A DNA stretch of 64,000 bases from Dactylosporangium sp040689395. Its GTDB lineage: Bacteria > Actinomycetota > Actinomycetes > Mycobacteriales > Micromonosporaceae. A model generated the notes under the pieces. The model searched no databases. It saw nothing but the letters and a program-made list of their open reading frames with translations, and was not told the DNA's origin. Below are positions 44,398-52,834 of the stretch, in pieces. The position numbers and the translations under genes are program-made. Numbering within the stretch: position 1 is the stretch's first letter; every line of letters begins with the position of its first letter. The DNA lies in assembly GCF_040689395.1 (NCBI RefSeq), contig NZ_JBFAZX010000026.1, forward strand, positions 42,271 to 106,270. The letters are read 5' to 3'.

Positions 44398-45192
44398 ATG
44401 ACGATCAATCCGGGGGCTGCCGAGTTTCCGCACCGGCAGATCGGGGCCCAGCTGCGGGCGCAGATCCAGCGTGGGGATTGGGCGCCCGGGGAGCGGCTGC
44501 CCTCCATCCCCGCGCTCGCGGCGCAGTTCGGGGTGGCCAAGCAGACCGTGCAGCGCACCATCGACCAACTGCGCATCGAGGGACTGCTCATCACGCGGCC
44601 GGGGTCGGGGACGTTCGTGCGCGGAACCAAGCGGCGGATGAACCGGCTCTCCCGCGGGCGATACGGCGCGCAGCGCGGATACCACGCGGAGCTCGCCGCG
44701 CGGTACCGGCAGCATCTGATGATCGTCGCGCAGATGCCGGCGCCGGCCGACGTGGCCGAGGCGTTCGGGCTGGACGCCGGGGCGCCGCTGCTCGTGCGGC
44801 GGCACCTCGTGCGTACCGGTGACGCCCCGGTCGAGGTCGGGGCGTCCTGGTTCCGGCCCAACGACGTGCGCGGCACGTCGATCGAGCGTCCGGATGTGTT
44901 CGACCGGCCGCTGTACCAGGAGGTCGAGGAGGAGCTCGGGCGCCGCTACACCAGCGCCCGCGATCAGGTCAGCGCCCGGCTGCCCACCCGCGAGGAGGCG
45001 GAACTGCTGCAGATCCGCCCCGACACGCCGGTGCTGGTGCTGCTCCACGTCGCCTACGACGAAGACCACAAGCCGATCGAGGTCGCCCAGGCGGCGTGGC
45101 CGGGTCCGATGACCGCCCTGACCGAGGAGTACCGCATTCCGGCCCCGCGCCCCGGCCTCCCCGACGACGAACCGGGCCTGACCCTCGGTTAG
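44398..45192 (+). CDS. GntR/HutC-family transcriptional regulator
   Basis: 264 aa. The N-terminal GntR winged helix has IGAQLRAQIQRGDWAPGERL, LAAQFGVAKQTVQRTIDQLR and GLLITRPGSGTFV. A UTRA-type effector domain follows from about residue 95 (PLLVRRHLVRTGDAPVEVGA, PVLVLLHVAYDEDHKPIEVA). HutC-type members respond to small metabolites. The palindrome over its own promoter implies autorepression. No obvious target operon is adjacent: the next gene is convergent, its stop overlapping this stop by 4 nt. Confidence 0.92.
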   Translation: MTINPGAAEFPHRQIGAQLRAQIQRGDWAPGERLPSIPALAAQFGVAKQTVQRTIDQLRIEGLLITRPGSGTFVRGTKRRMNRLSRGRYGAQRGYHAELAARYRQHLMIVAQMPAPADVAEAFGLDAGAPLLVRRHLVRTGDAPVEVGASWFRPNDVRGTSIERPDVFDRPLYQEVEEELGRRYTSARDQVSARLPTREEAELLQIRPDTPVLVLLHVAYDEDHKPIEVAQAAWPGPMTALTEEYRIPAPRPGLPDDEPGLTLG

Positions 45193-45650
45193 CCCGCCGG
45201 CGGCTCGTCGATCAGGCCCAGTTGCTGCAGGTGGCTGACGTCGTCGCGCACGCCCCAGTGGTCGGTGACGCGGCCATCGGCGTCGAAGCGCATCCAGTGC
45301 ATCTGACGGAACCGGAAGGTGCGGCCCGTCGGCGCGTTGCCCAGGAACGGGCCCAGGTGGGTGCCGGAGTACCAGTTGCGCATCACCACCACGTCGCCCG
45401 CGCCGGTCAGCTCCTCGATCTCGGTGCGGCAGTCAGGGAACGCGGTGCGCAGCATGCTGACCAGCCCTACGATCGCCCCGGTGCCGTTGCGTAGCGCTTC
45501 GGGCGCCGTGTGGTTGACCAGGGCGGGGGTGAAGTGCTCGTCGATGAGGTCGGTCCGGCCCCGGTCGATGATCTCCTCGTAGATGCGGCGCATGTTGCGC
45601 TTGTTGCGCTCGACGGTATCGGTGTCCCGCGTCATCGGTGCAGTCGTCAT
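45189..45650 (-). CDS. SnoaL-like / ester cyclase family protein
   Basis: 153 aa. RNMRRIYEEIIDRGRTDLID, FTPALVNHTAPEAL, GPFLGNAPTGRTFRF and MRFDADGRVTDHWGVRDDV are the SnoaL/NTF2-fold signatures of the ester cyclase group. Members range from polyketide cyclases to uncharacterised hydrolases; no polyketide genes are nearby. It is divergent from the LuxR gene with a 90-nt gap. Confidence 0.85.
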   Translation of the reverse strand: MTTAPMTRDTDTVERNKRNMRRIYEEIIDRGRTDLIDEHFTPALVNHTAPEALRNGTGAIVGLVSMLRTAFPDCRTEIEELTGAGDVVVMRNWYSGTHLGPFLGNAPTGRTFRFRQMHWMRFDADGRVTDHWGVRDDVSHLQQLGLIDEPPAG

Positions 45651-45727
45651 GGCGGCAACGGTAGGGACGCGGCCGAATCTCGGGCCATCCCCGGAATTCG
45701 GGGGGACGCCGCCGCGGCCGGGACGGC

Positions 45728-45733
45728 TACATT
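45728..45733 (+). promoter_or_regulatory. -10 box for the LuxR-type gene
   Basis: TACATT, 7 nt before the ATG at 45741; it fixes this start within a longer open frame. Confidence 0.55.
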
Positions 45734-45740
45734 CGATCTC

Positions 45741-46856
45741 ATGCGGACGACTGCCTTGGACAGGACACGGCGGGCCGTGCTGCGCCTGTCGCACCTGGGG
45801 CTCGACCTGAGGGCATACCGCACGCAGCTCGACGCCGTCCTGCGCGCCGAGATCGGCTGGGACCTGGCCGCCTGGTCGACCACCGACCCGGCGACCCTGC
45901 TGTTCACCAGTTGCGTGCTCGTCGGCCGCGACGAGGACCACGCGCTGGAGCAGCGGCTGTTCGACCTGGAGTTCGGCGAGCCGGACGTGAACACGTTCGC
46001 GGCGCTCTTCGCCGACGGCACCGTCGCGGCCAGCCTGCACGAGACGACCGGCGGCGACCTGACGCGCTCGCCGCGCTGGCGGCAGCTGCTGTCCGGCCTC
46101 GGCGTGACCGACGAGCTCCGGGCCGTCTTCACCGACCGGAACGAGTGCTGGGGCACGTTCGTCGGATACCGGCTGGGCGGCGCTCCGTTCACCCGCGCCG
46201 ACACGCAGTTGCTCGCCGCGCTCGGGCCGATCGCCGGCGACGGGCTGCGCCGCTGCCTGCTGCAGGCCGCGGCGGGTGCCGCGCCGGGGCTGCCCGAGCC
46301 GCCGGGTGTCCTCGTCGTCGACACCGCCGGCGCCGTCATCTCCACCAGCGCCGCCGCCGAGCGCTGGCTGGCGGAGATGGACAGCCCGGGGGCGCTGCCC
46401 AGCGCGGTGCGTTCCGTGGCCGCCATGGCCCGGGCGGCCGGATCGGGTGACGGGGGCGTCACGCCCGCACAGGGTCGCCTGCCCCGCCGCGGCGGTAGCT
46501 GGCTGCTGCTGCACGCGTCCGTGCTCAGCGGAGACGCCGGACACGTCGCCGTCGTCATCGAACCGGCCCGCCAGACGCACCTCGCCGACGTGCTGGTGCG
46601 GGCCTACGCGCTCACCGGCCGGGAACGGGAGGTCACCGAGCTGGTGCTGCACGGGCGCTCCAACGCCCAGATCGCGCGGGCGCTGGGCATCGGCGTGCAC
46701 ACCGTCGGCGACCACCTGAAGTCGATCATGTCCAAGCTGGCCGTCTCCAGCCGCGCCGACCTGGTCGCCGAGCTGTTCGGACGCCACTACCTGCCGGCCC
46801 GCCTCAGCGGGTCGCTGCCCAGCCCGTACGGCTGGTACCTGCCCGCGCAGGCCTGA
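45741..46856 (+). CDS. LuxR-family transcriptional regulator
   Basis: 371 aa. The C-terminal LuxR helix-turn-helix reads ALTGREREVTELVLHGRSNA and ALGIGVHTVGDHLKSIMSKL. The first 280 residues look like a GAF-like sensor region (GLDLRAYRTQLDAVLRAEIG, LFDLEFGEPDVNTFAALF), with no receiver Asp, ATPase or membrane segment. It may control the divergent SnoaL-like gene. The signal is unknown. Confidence 0.88.
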   Translation: MRTTALDRTRRAVLRLSHLGLDLRAYRTQLDAVLRAEIGWDLAAWSTTDPATLLFTSCVLVGRDEDHALEQRLFDLEFGEPDVNTFAALFADGTVAASLHETTGGDLTRSPRWRQLLSGLGVTDELRAVFTDRNECWGTFVGYRLGGAPFTRADTQLLAALGPIAGDGLRRCLLQAAAGAAPGLPEPPGVLVVDTAGAVISTSAAAERWLAEMDSPGALPSAVRSVAAMARAAGSGDGGVTPAQGRLPRRGGSWLLLHASVLSGDAGHVAVVIEPARQTHLADVLVRAYALTGREREVTELVLHGRSNAQIARALGIGVHTVGDHLKSIMSKLAVSSRADLVAELFGRHYLPARLSGSLPSPYGWYLPAQA

Positions 46857-46902
46857 CTCATTGTTGTGCGCCTGGCGCCCCAGGGGGCCCCGCGCGGGTC
46901 CG

Positions 46903-46908
46903 TAGGCT
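46903..46908 (+). promoter_or_regulatory. -10 box for the GNAT gene
   Basis: TAGGCT, 6 nt before the ATG at 46915. Confidence 0.5.
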
Positions 46909-46914
46909 CGCGGG

Positions 46915-47412
46915 ATGGCGTTGCAGATCACGGTCACCGATAGTCCGCAGCGCGTGGATGCTGCCGCGCGGATCTGGGCCGAGACCACGGCCGCGCGGGA
47001 CGGTGATGAGGACGTGGCGCCGCTTGAGTTGGCTCGTCCGCTGATTCAGGCCGTACTGGACAGTTCACCGCGATCGATGCTCCTCGTGGCTGACGAGGAT
47101 GGACAGACGATCGGATTCGCGGCGATGCAGCCGTGGGGGCGGGCCCGCGAGGATGCGGCGATCGCGGAGGTCCGGTATGTCGGAGTCAGCCCGCGTGTCT
47201 GGGGTACAGGTGCCGGACGGCAGCTGATGGCGGCGGTTCGGGATGCGCTCGCGAAGGCAGGGTACGAGCAGGCGGTACTGACCGTGTACATCGACAACAC
47301 GCGGGCCGTGCGGCTGTACGAAGGCCTCGGCTGGCGTGTCCAGGGAGCGCCGGCACCGCATCCGCGTAGCGGCAGGCTCGAGCAGCAGTACGTCCTCGAC
47401 GTGGTGCGCTAG
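46915..47412 (+). CDS. GNAT-family N-acetyltransferase
   Basis: 165 aa. VRYVGVSPRVWGTGAGRQLM is the acetyl-CoA pyrophosphate-binding motif A, and AVLTVYIDNTRAVRLYEGLGW motif B (the last written as adjoining blocks of the same strand-helix unit). The substrate amine cannot be told. Codon use seems slightly less GC-biased than its neighbours. It is a single-gene unit with a terminator in the following gap. Confidence 0.88.
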   Translation: MALQITVTDSPQRVDAAARIWAETTAARDGDEDVAPLELARPLIQAVLDSSPRSMLLVADEDGQTIGFAAMQPWGRAREDAAIAEVRYVGVSPRVWGTGAGRQLMAAVRDALAKAGYEQAVLTVYIDNTRAVRLYEGLGWRVQGAPAPHPRSGRLEQQYVLDVVR

Positions 47413-47515
47413 TGCTACCCGATGCCAACCCGGGAACGTTGACCGGCGTGTCACCCGACCCCGGCAAACGTTCCGGCGCTGGGCATCCGGAGCGCCTGCC
47501 GCGGACGACTCCGCC

Positions 47516-47543
47516 GCCGGCCACCGTCCGACGGGTGGCCGGC
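47516..47543. terminator. Convergent hairpin between GNAT gene and mshC
   Basis: A perfect 10-bp stem, GCCGGCCACC and GGTGGCCGGC, with an 8-nt loop. Confidence 0.6.
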
Positions 47544-47581
47544 AGCGAAGAGCCGGTGGGTGCCGAAGGGCTGCTGTCCCG

Positions 47582-48832
47582 CTAGAGCCTGACGCCGAGC
47601 AGGGCGTCGACCGCGTTGGCCATCAGGGCCGGGGCCTCGCGGTCGTCGCCCGCGTCGGCGAGCGTCGCATCGACCCAGGCGTCGACGGCGGCGAGCGCGC
47701 CGGGGGCGTCGAGGTCGTCGTTCAGGCGCTCGCGCAGCTGGGCGACGAGCTCGGCGCCCGACGGGCCGATGGCCGCCCGGGCCGCGTCCCGCCAGCGCGA
47801 CAGCCGCTGCTGGCCGGCCTTGAGCCCGTCGTCGGTCCACTGCCGGTCGTTGCGGTAGTGGTCGGCGAGCAGGGCGAGGCGCACCGCCATCGGGTCGATG
47901 CCGTCGGCGCGCAGCCGCGACACGAAGACCAGGTTGCCCCTGCTCTTGGACATCTTCTCGCCGTCGAGGCCGATCATGCCGGCGTGCGCGTAGTGCGTCG
48001 CGAACGGGGTCCTGCCCGACAGCGCCTCGGCGTGCGCGGCGGAACACTCGTGGTGCGGGAAGAGCAGGTCGTTGCCGCCGCCCTGCACGTCGATGGTGTC
48101 GCCGAGCAGGCTCTGCGCGATGACCGCGCACTCGATGTGCCAGCCGGGCCGGCCGGGGCCGAGGTCGCCGCCGTCCCAGGCGGGCTCGCCCTCGCGCAGG
48201 CCGCGCCACAGCAGCGGGTCGAGCGGGTCACGCTTGCCGGGCCGCTGCGGGTCGCCGCCGCGCTCGGCGGCCAGGCGCAGCATCTCGGTGCGGGACAGAT
48301 TGGACTCGCCGCCGAAGCCCGGCGCGGTGGCGATGGAGAAGTACACATCGCCGGTGCCGTCCTCGAGCGTATACGCGTGCTCGGAGGCCAGCAGCGCCGA
48401 CACCTTGCGAGCGATCTGCGGGATCGACTCGACCGCCCCGACGTAACGCTTCGGCGGGATGATCCGCAGCGCCTCCATGTCCTCGCGGAACAGCGCCGTC
48501 TCACGCATCGCGAGCACCACCCAGTCCTCGCCGTCGCGGGCGGCCCGCTCCAGCAGCGGGTCGTCGACGTCGGTGACGTTCTGCACGTAGTCGACCTCGT
48601 GGCCGGCGTCGCGCCAGACCCGGTTGGCCAGGTCGAACGCGATCATCGTGGCGGCGTGGCCGAGGTGGGTGGCGTCGTAGGGGGTGATGCCGCAGACATA
48701 CATGGTTGCGGGCCGCCCGGCGAGCTCGACCGGTGCGATCTCACGCCGGGCCGAGTCGAAGAGGTTGAGCGGCGCGACGCCGGCTCCGGGGCGGGGCAGC
48801 GTGGGCAACGCCGGTGCGGTCCAGGACTCCAT
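47582..48832 (-). CDS. mshC: MshC, cysteine ligase of mycothiol synthesis
   Basis: MshC (416 aa) joins cysteine to GlcN-inositol with ATP, the penultimate step of mycothiol synthesis. It is a shortened cysteinyl-tRNA-synthetase paralogue. YVCGITPYDATHLGHAATMI has the zinc Cys and the HIGH-type motif; GEKMSKSRGN is the KMSKS loop. AWDGGDLGPGRPGWHIECAV and FPHHECSAAHAEAL fit MshC. The short C-terminus, without a tRNA-binding domain, excludes CysS. The ATG at 48832 follows TAGGCT by 7 nt. Confidence 0.94.
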   Translation of the reverse strand: MESWTAPALPTLPRPGAGVAPLNLFDSARREIAPVELAGRPATMYVCGITPYDATHLGHAATMIAFDLANRVWRDAGHEVDYVQNVTDVDDPLLERAARDGEDWVVLAMRETALFREDMEALRIIPPKRYVGAVESIPQIARKVSALLASEHAYTLEDGTGDVYFSIATAPGFGGESNLSRTEMLRLAAERGGDPQRPGKRDPLDPLLWRGLREGEPAWDGGDLGPGRPGWHIECAVIAQSLLGDTIDVQGGGNDLLFPHHECSAAHAEALSGRTPFATHYAHAGMIGLDGEKMSKSRGNLVFVSRLRADGIDPMAVRLALLADHYRNDRQWTDDGLKAGQQRLSRWRDAARAAIGPSGAELVAQLRERLNDDLDAPGALAAVDAWVDATLADAGDDREAPALMANAVDALLGVRL

Positions 48833-48839
48833 GACCAAC

Positions 48840-48845
48840 AGCCTA
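48840..48845 (-). promoter_or_regulatory. -10 box for leaderless mshC mRNA
   Basis: TAGGCT on the minus strand, 7 nt before the ATG. mshC thus has its own promoter, separate from the gene run at 49413-52729. Confidence 0.55.
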
Positions 48846-49041
48846 TCCGTGAGCGCCGCCCGCGAGGGATGTGACGATCCCCGCCCTCCCGCGCACGGAC
48901 TGGCTACAGTGCCAAGGGGTTTGATCGTTCGCCACGTCATCGAACTGCCGGTGCCGGCCGAGGTGGACGCGCGGACCGGGCACCGACACCACTCGCCATC
49001 CATAAATTTTGATCTATCAGCACAAAGGGGAGCATGCGGAA

Positions 49042-49416
49042 ATGTCGGAACTGACCATCGAAAATGTCACCATCGACTGCAGTGGCGACGCCTCCGTGCT
49101 GGCCGGGTTCTACGCGCGACTGCTGCGGCGCGAGGTGGACCCGGAGGCGTCGGAGTACTTCGCCACGGTCGGCCGCGCGAGCGGTGCCGTCCCGGTGCTG
49201 ATGTTCATCCAGGTGCCCGACCGCACGCCGGGCAAGAACAGCGTCCACCTCGACCTGCACACCGACGACTTCGCCGGCGAGGTCGGCCGGGCCGTGGCGC
49301 TGGGCGCGAAGCGGCTCGACGACCACGACGAGCACGGCGTCGTGTGGACGACCCTCGCCGACCCGGAGGGCAACCTGTTCGACATCGCCGGCAACGGGCC
49401 CGAGATCAGCGACTAG
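49042..49416 (+). CDS. VOC-family (glyoxalase-like) protein
   Basis: 124 aa. VTIDCSGDASVLAGFYARLL begins the first beta-alpha-beta-beta-beta unit, and WTTLADPEGNLFDIAGNGPE closes the second with a metal-ligand Glu. VOC proteins are isomerases, dioxygenases or resistance proteins, so no reaction can be given. It is inserted on the opposite strand inside a minus-strand run, and its upstream region is unusually AT-rich for the window (CATAAATTTTGATC near 49001). Its TAG stop shares CTAG with the stop of the next gene. Confidence 0.82.
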   Translation: MSELTIENVTIDCSGDASVLAGFYARLLRREVDPEASEYFATVGRASGAVPVLMFIQVPDRTPGKNSVHLDLHTDDFAGEVGRAVALGAKRLDDHDEHGVVWTTLADPEGNLFDIAGNGPEISD

Positions 49417-50216
49417 ATCGGCGGCCAGGGGATCGCGTGGCGGTCCTCGTCGGGCTCCGGGAAGCGCCGCGAGCGCAGCAGCGCACCGGTGCGCACCGAG
49501 ACCATCGCCACCTCGGCCGGGGTCAGGTGCTCCGACAGCGACTCGGCGAGGCCGGCGGAATACTGCGCGCGCAGCTTCTCCAGCACCTCGAGGCCCTCGT
49601 CCGGGATCGGCTCGCCGGCCCAGCCCCAGATGATCGTGCGCAGCTTGTCCTCGGCGTGGAAGCAGATGCCGTGATCGACGCCGTGGACGTGCCCGTCCAC
49701 GGTGTCGATCACGTGCCCGCCCTTGCGGTCGGCGTTGTTCACGACCGCGTCGAAGAGGGCGAGCCGGGCCAGCCGCGGGTCGTCGGCGTGGGCGAGGACG
49801 AACGGGCGGCCCCGCTCGTCGCGGGCGGACATGATGCGCCGCCAGTGCTTCGGCACCCGTCCGGCGGGGACGAACCCGAGCAGCGGCTCGTCGCTCTGCA
49901 GCTCGTCGTCGATCCACAGCTGGCACATGCCGTGGCCGAGAGGGCCGTCGCGCAGCACGGTCGGCGGGACGATCCCCCAGCCGGTCGCCTGCGACAGCAG
50001 CCATGCGGCGTATTCCCGGCCGGCGAGGGTGCCGTCGGGGAAGTCCCACAGCGGCCGCTCGCCGCTGACCGGCTTGTAGACGCACCGTGCCACCGTGTCA
50101 CCGAGGGTGATCACGCAGCGCAGCGTGGCGTTGGAGGCGTCCATGAGCCGGCCCTCCAGCTCCACCGCACCGTGGCGCAGCAGTTCCAGCGCCTCGTCCT
50201 CGGGCAGGGCCGGCAC
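49413..50216 (-). CDS. SCO1664-family kinase-like protein
   Basis: 267 aa. YKPVSGERPLWDFPDGTLAG carries a Lys where kinases bind ATP. LFDAVVNNADRKGGHVIDTV with GVDHGICFHAEDKLRTIIWG looks like the catalytic DxxxxN and DH..D elements of PI3/4-kinase or HipA-like folds. The family is conserved across actinobacteria, always beside DUF3090 and a phosphatase gene, and has no assigned function. It follows DUF3090 with a 6-nt gap. Confidence 0.8.
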   Translation of the reverse strand: MPALPEDEALELLRHGAVELEGRLMDASNATLRCVITLGDTVARCVYKPVSGERPLWDFPDGTLAGREYAAWLLSQATGWGIVPPTVLRDGPLGHGMCQLWIDDELQSDEPLLGFVPAGRVPKHWRRIMSARDERGRPFVLAHADDPRLARLALFDAVVNNADRKGGHVIDTVDGHVHGVDHGICFHAEDKLRTIIWGWAGEPIPDEGLEVLEKLRAQYSAGLAESLSEHLTPAEVAMVSVRTGALLRSRRFPEPDEDRHAIPWPPI

Positions 50217-50222
50217 GCCGGG

Positions 50223-50786
50223 CTACCGGCGGTAGCCGTTGTGCCGCGGGCAGAGGTGCCCGCGGGCGTCGAGCGGCTGCCCGCACAGCGGGCACGGCGG
50301 GCGACCGGACGCGACGACCCGTTTGGCCCGCTCGATGAACGCGCGGGTGGCCGCCGGGGTCAGCCGGACCCGCAGCCGGTCCCGGTCGGCGGTGACGAGC
50401 TCGTCGTCCTCGTCCTCCTCGGGCTCCTCGACCTCTTCCTCACCGACCGCGATCGCCTCGATCACGACCGTCGCGGTGTCGACGTCGAACTGCAGGCCGA
50501 GGGTGCCGACCCGGAACTCCTCGTCGAGCGGCATGTCGAGGGGCTCGTTGTCGGCGGTCTCGGCGACCGTCGACGCGGCGAGGTCGACGCCGAAGCGGCG
50601 ATGCGCCTCCTGCAGCAGCTCCTCGAGCTTCTCGGCCAGAAGGGAGACCTGGATCTTCTCCAGGGCGACGCTGATCAGCCGGCCGCCGCCGCGCGCCTGC
50701 AAGAAGAAGGTCCGCTCCCCCGGTGCGCCCACGGTGCCGGCGACAAACCGCTCCGGCGGCTCGAATGCGTACACGTGGTGGCTCAT
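50223..50786 (-). CDS. DUF3090 family protein with C-terminal zinc ribbon
   Basis: 187 aa. HVYAFEPPERFVAGTVGAPG starts the DUF3090 domain, and FFLQARGGGRLISVALEKIQ follows. A very acidic linker (VGEEEVEEPEEDEDDEL, about residues 116-132) leads to a helix. The C-terminus has PPCPLCGQPLDARGHLCPRH, a CxxC...CxxH metal site. GGAGGTGA lies upstream of the ATG at 50786. It is the strict neighbour of the SCO1664-like gene. Function unknown. Confidence 0.88.
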   Translation of the reverse strand: MSHHVYAFEPPERFVAGTVGAPGERTFFLQARGGGRLISVALEKIQVSLLAEKLEELLQEAHRRFGVDLAASTVAETADNEPLDMPLDEEFRVGTLGLQFDVDTATVVIEAIAVGEEEVEEPEEDEDDELVTADRDRLRVRLTPAATRAFIERAKRVVASGRPPCPLCGQPLDARGHLCPRHNGYRR

Positions 50787-50978
50787 GCTGTCACCTCCGC
50801 CTGGTCCGGCTCGTTGAGGCTGCGCGCTGACCGACCCGGACGAGGCGCCGCCTCGCTCCGGCTGCAGCATGAGCTGAACCCGCGCTCATGATGAGCGGCC
50901 TCTCCGCTGCGCTCCGAACCGCTCATGCCCAAAACTCTATCCACTCTCGGTGGCGTCCGCCGCAGCCGGGCTACATGA

Positions 50979-51683
50979 TCACACGGAACCGCCCGAACCG
51001 CCCCCTACCGCGGCGTCGGATGACATTTCCTCCTCTGGCCGCTGCGGGGGCTGGAACCCCGAAAGGTCACCGCCGGTGTCGTTGAGGCGCAGGACGAATG
51101 AGCGCAGCGGGGTGTACCGGATCACGGTCACCGACGCCGGCTCGACCGCGATGCGCTGAAACAGGTCCAGGTGCATGCCGAGGGCATCGGCGACGACCGC
51201 CTTGATGATGTCGCCGTGGCTGCACGCCAGCCACACCGCCTCCGGCCCGTGCGACCGCGTGATCTTGGCATCCCAGCCGCGGACGGCGGCGATCGCGCGG
51301 GCCGACATCTGCGCCATCGACTCGCCGCCGTCACCCGGGAACACGGCCGCGGACGGGTGCGCCTGCACCGTCGCCCACAGCGGCTCCTTGGCCAGTTCCT
51401 TGAGCGGGCGGCCGGTCCAGTCACCGTACCGGCACTCGATGATCGCGTCGTCCTCGATCACGTCGGCGACGTCGGGCAGGGCGAGGGCCAGGGTCTCCCG
51501 GCAGCGCGGCAGCGGGCTGCTGACCACGGCGGCGAGGGGCAGCTTGGCGGCGGCGAGGCGCTCGCCGACGGCGACGGCCTGCGCCCGGCCGACCTCGTCC
51601 AGCGGCACGGGCTGGTGCCCGGCGAGGATGCCGGTGGCGTTGGTTTCGGTACGGCCGTGGCGCAGCAGCAGGAGGGTGGTCAC
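50979..51683 (-). CDS. Histidine phosphatase (MSMEG_4193-like)
   Basis: 234 aa. LLLLRHGRTETNATGILAG has the catalytic RHG, YGDWTGRPLKEL the family acid region, and WLACSHGDIIKAVVADALG the second His. A C-terminal tail of about 30 residues is Gly/Ser/Pro-rich. The GTG at 51683 is 2 nt after the LLM gene stop. The substrate is unknown. Association with a kinase-like gene in the same run suggests an opposed phosphorylation pair. The gap to DUF3090 (50787-50978) holds a short ATGAGCGG hairpin (50891-50926). Confidence 0.88.
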   Translation of the reverse strand: MTTLLLLRHGRTETNATGILAGHQPVPLDEVGRAQAVAVGERLAAAKLPLAAVVSSPLPRCRETLALALPDVADVIEDDAIIECRYGDWTGRPLKELAKEPLWATVQAHPSAAVFPGDGGESMAQMSARAIAAVRGWDAKITRSHGPEAVWLACSHGDIIKAVVADALGMHLDLFQRIAVEPASVTVIRYTPLRSFVLRLNDTGGDLSGFQPPQRPEEEMSSDAAVGGGSGGSV

Positions 51684-51685
51684 CT

Positions 51686-52729
51686 CTACAGGCCCGCCTT
51701 CGACCAGGCGTCGGCGAGCTGGCGCAGGGTCGCGATCGAGTACTCGGCGTCGCCGAAGACGAGGGTGGAGATCTCCGTCACGCCGGCCTCCTTGTAGGCG
51801 TGCAGCCGCTCGGCGACCCGCTCGACGGGACCGAGCAGCGAGGTGCGGTCGATGAACTCCAGCGGCACGGCTGCCGCCGCGTCCCGGTGGCGCTTGGCCA
51901 GGTAGAGATCCTGCACCTCGCGCGCCGCCTCGCCGTAGCCCATCCGGGTCGCCAGAGCATTGTAGAAGTTCTGCTCGCGTGAGCCCATGCCGCCGACGTA
52001 GAGGGCGGCGTAGTTCCGCACCAGCTCGGCGCACATCTCGACGTCGTCGCCGAACACCACCGGTACACTCGCGGCCACCTCGAAACCGTCGAGCGTCCGG
52101 CCGGCCTTGGCCCGGCCCGCGGCGATCGGCCTGAGCGACTCCTCGCCGAACTCGGGCGAGAAGAACACCGACAGCCAGCCGTCGGCGATCTCGCCGGCGA
52201 GCTCGAGGTTCTTCGGGCCGACCGCGGCGAGGTACACCGGGACGTGGTCGCGCACCGGGTGCAGGATCAGCTTCAGCGCCTTGCCGGGGCCGTCGGGCAG
52301 GGGCAGCCGGTAGTGCTCACCGTGGTACTCGACGGCCTTGCGGGTCAGGGCCAGGTTGACGACGTCGACGTACTCCCGGGTGCGTGCCAGCGGCTTGGCG
52401 AACCGGACCCCGTGCCAGCCCTCGGACACCTGCGGCCCCGACACGCCGAGGCCGAGCCGAAACCGGCCGCCCGACAGCTTGTCGATCGTGGCCGCGGTCA
52501 TCGCCGCCATGGCCGGCGTGCGGGCCGGAATCTGGAACACGGCGGAGCCCAGCTCGATCCGCTCGGTCTGCCCGGCGAGCCATGCGAGCATCGACGGAGC
52601 GTCGGACCCATACGCCTCCGCCACCCATACGCAGGCAAAACCGAGGCGGTCGGCCTCCTGAACGGTGGCCAGGTGACCGGCCGGGTCGTTCCATGCCGAG
52701 AGGTAACCGAGGTTCAACGCAAGCCGCAC
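51686..52729 (-). CDS. LLM-class F420-dependent oxidoreductase
   Basis: 347-aa luciferase-like TIM barrel. LALNLGYLSAWNDPAGHLAT, AEAYGSDAPSMLAWLAGQTE and GVSGPQVSEGWHGVRF are signatures of the F420-using LLM group. ADGWLSVFFSPEFGEES and PLEFIDRTSLLGP are C-terminal landmarks. The GTG at 52729 has GGGAGG 5 nt upstream. It is the first gene of the run ending at 49413. The reaction is unknown. Confidence 0.88.
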   Translation of the reverse strand: MRLALNLGYLSAWNDPAGHLATVQEADRLGFACVWVAEAYGSDAPSMLAWLAGQTERIELGSAVFQIPARTPAMAAMTAATIDKLSGGRFRLGLGVSGPQVSEGWHGVRFAKPLARTREYVDVVNLALTRKAVEYHGEHYRLPLPDGPGKALKLILHPVRDHVPVYLAAVGPKNLELAGEIADGWLSVFFSPEFGEESLRPIAAGRAKAGRTLDGFEVAASVPVVFGDDVEMCAELVRNYAALYVGGMGSREQNFYNALATRMGYGEAAREVQDLYLAKRHRDAAAAVPLEFIDRTSLLGPVERVAERLHAYKEAGVTEISTLVFGDAEYSIATLRQLADAWSKAGL

Positions 52730-52821
52730 AACTGCCTCCCAAGCTCCCCCGCGCGACCCTGCACGGGCGGCACCAGGGTAACCCCGGGGCACGCCTACCG
52801 TACGAAGTCGCCTTCCGGCCG

Positions 52822-52827
52822 TATCGT
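52822..52827 (+). promoter_or_regulatory. -10 box for the aldo/keto reductase gene
   Basis: TATCGT, 7 nt before the ATG at 52835. It separates this start from the out-of-frame ATG at 52831. Confidence 0.5.
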
Positions 52828-52834
52828 TCCATGC

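Noticed and set aside
47582..48832. Cysteinyl-tRNA synthetase
   Set aside because: The C-terminal tRNA-binding part is missing and the length fits MshC.
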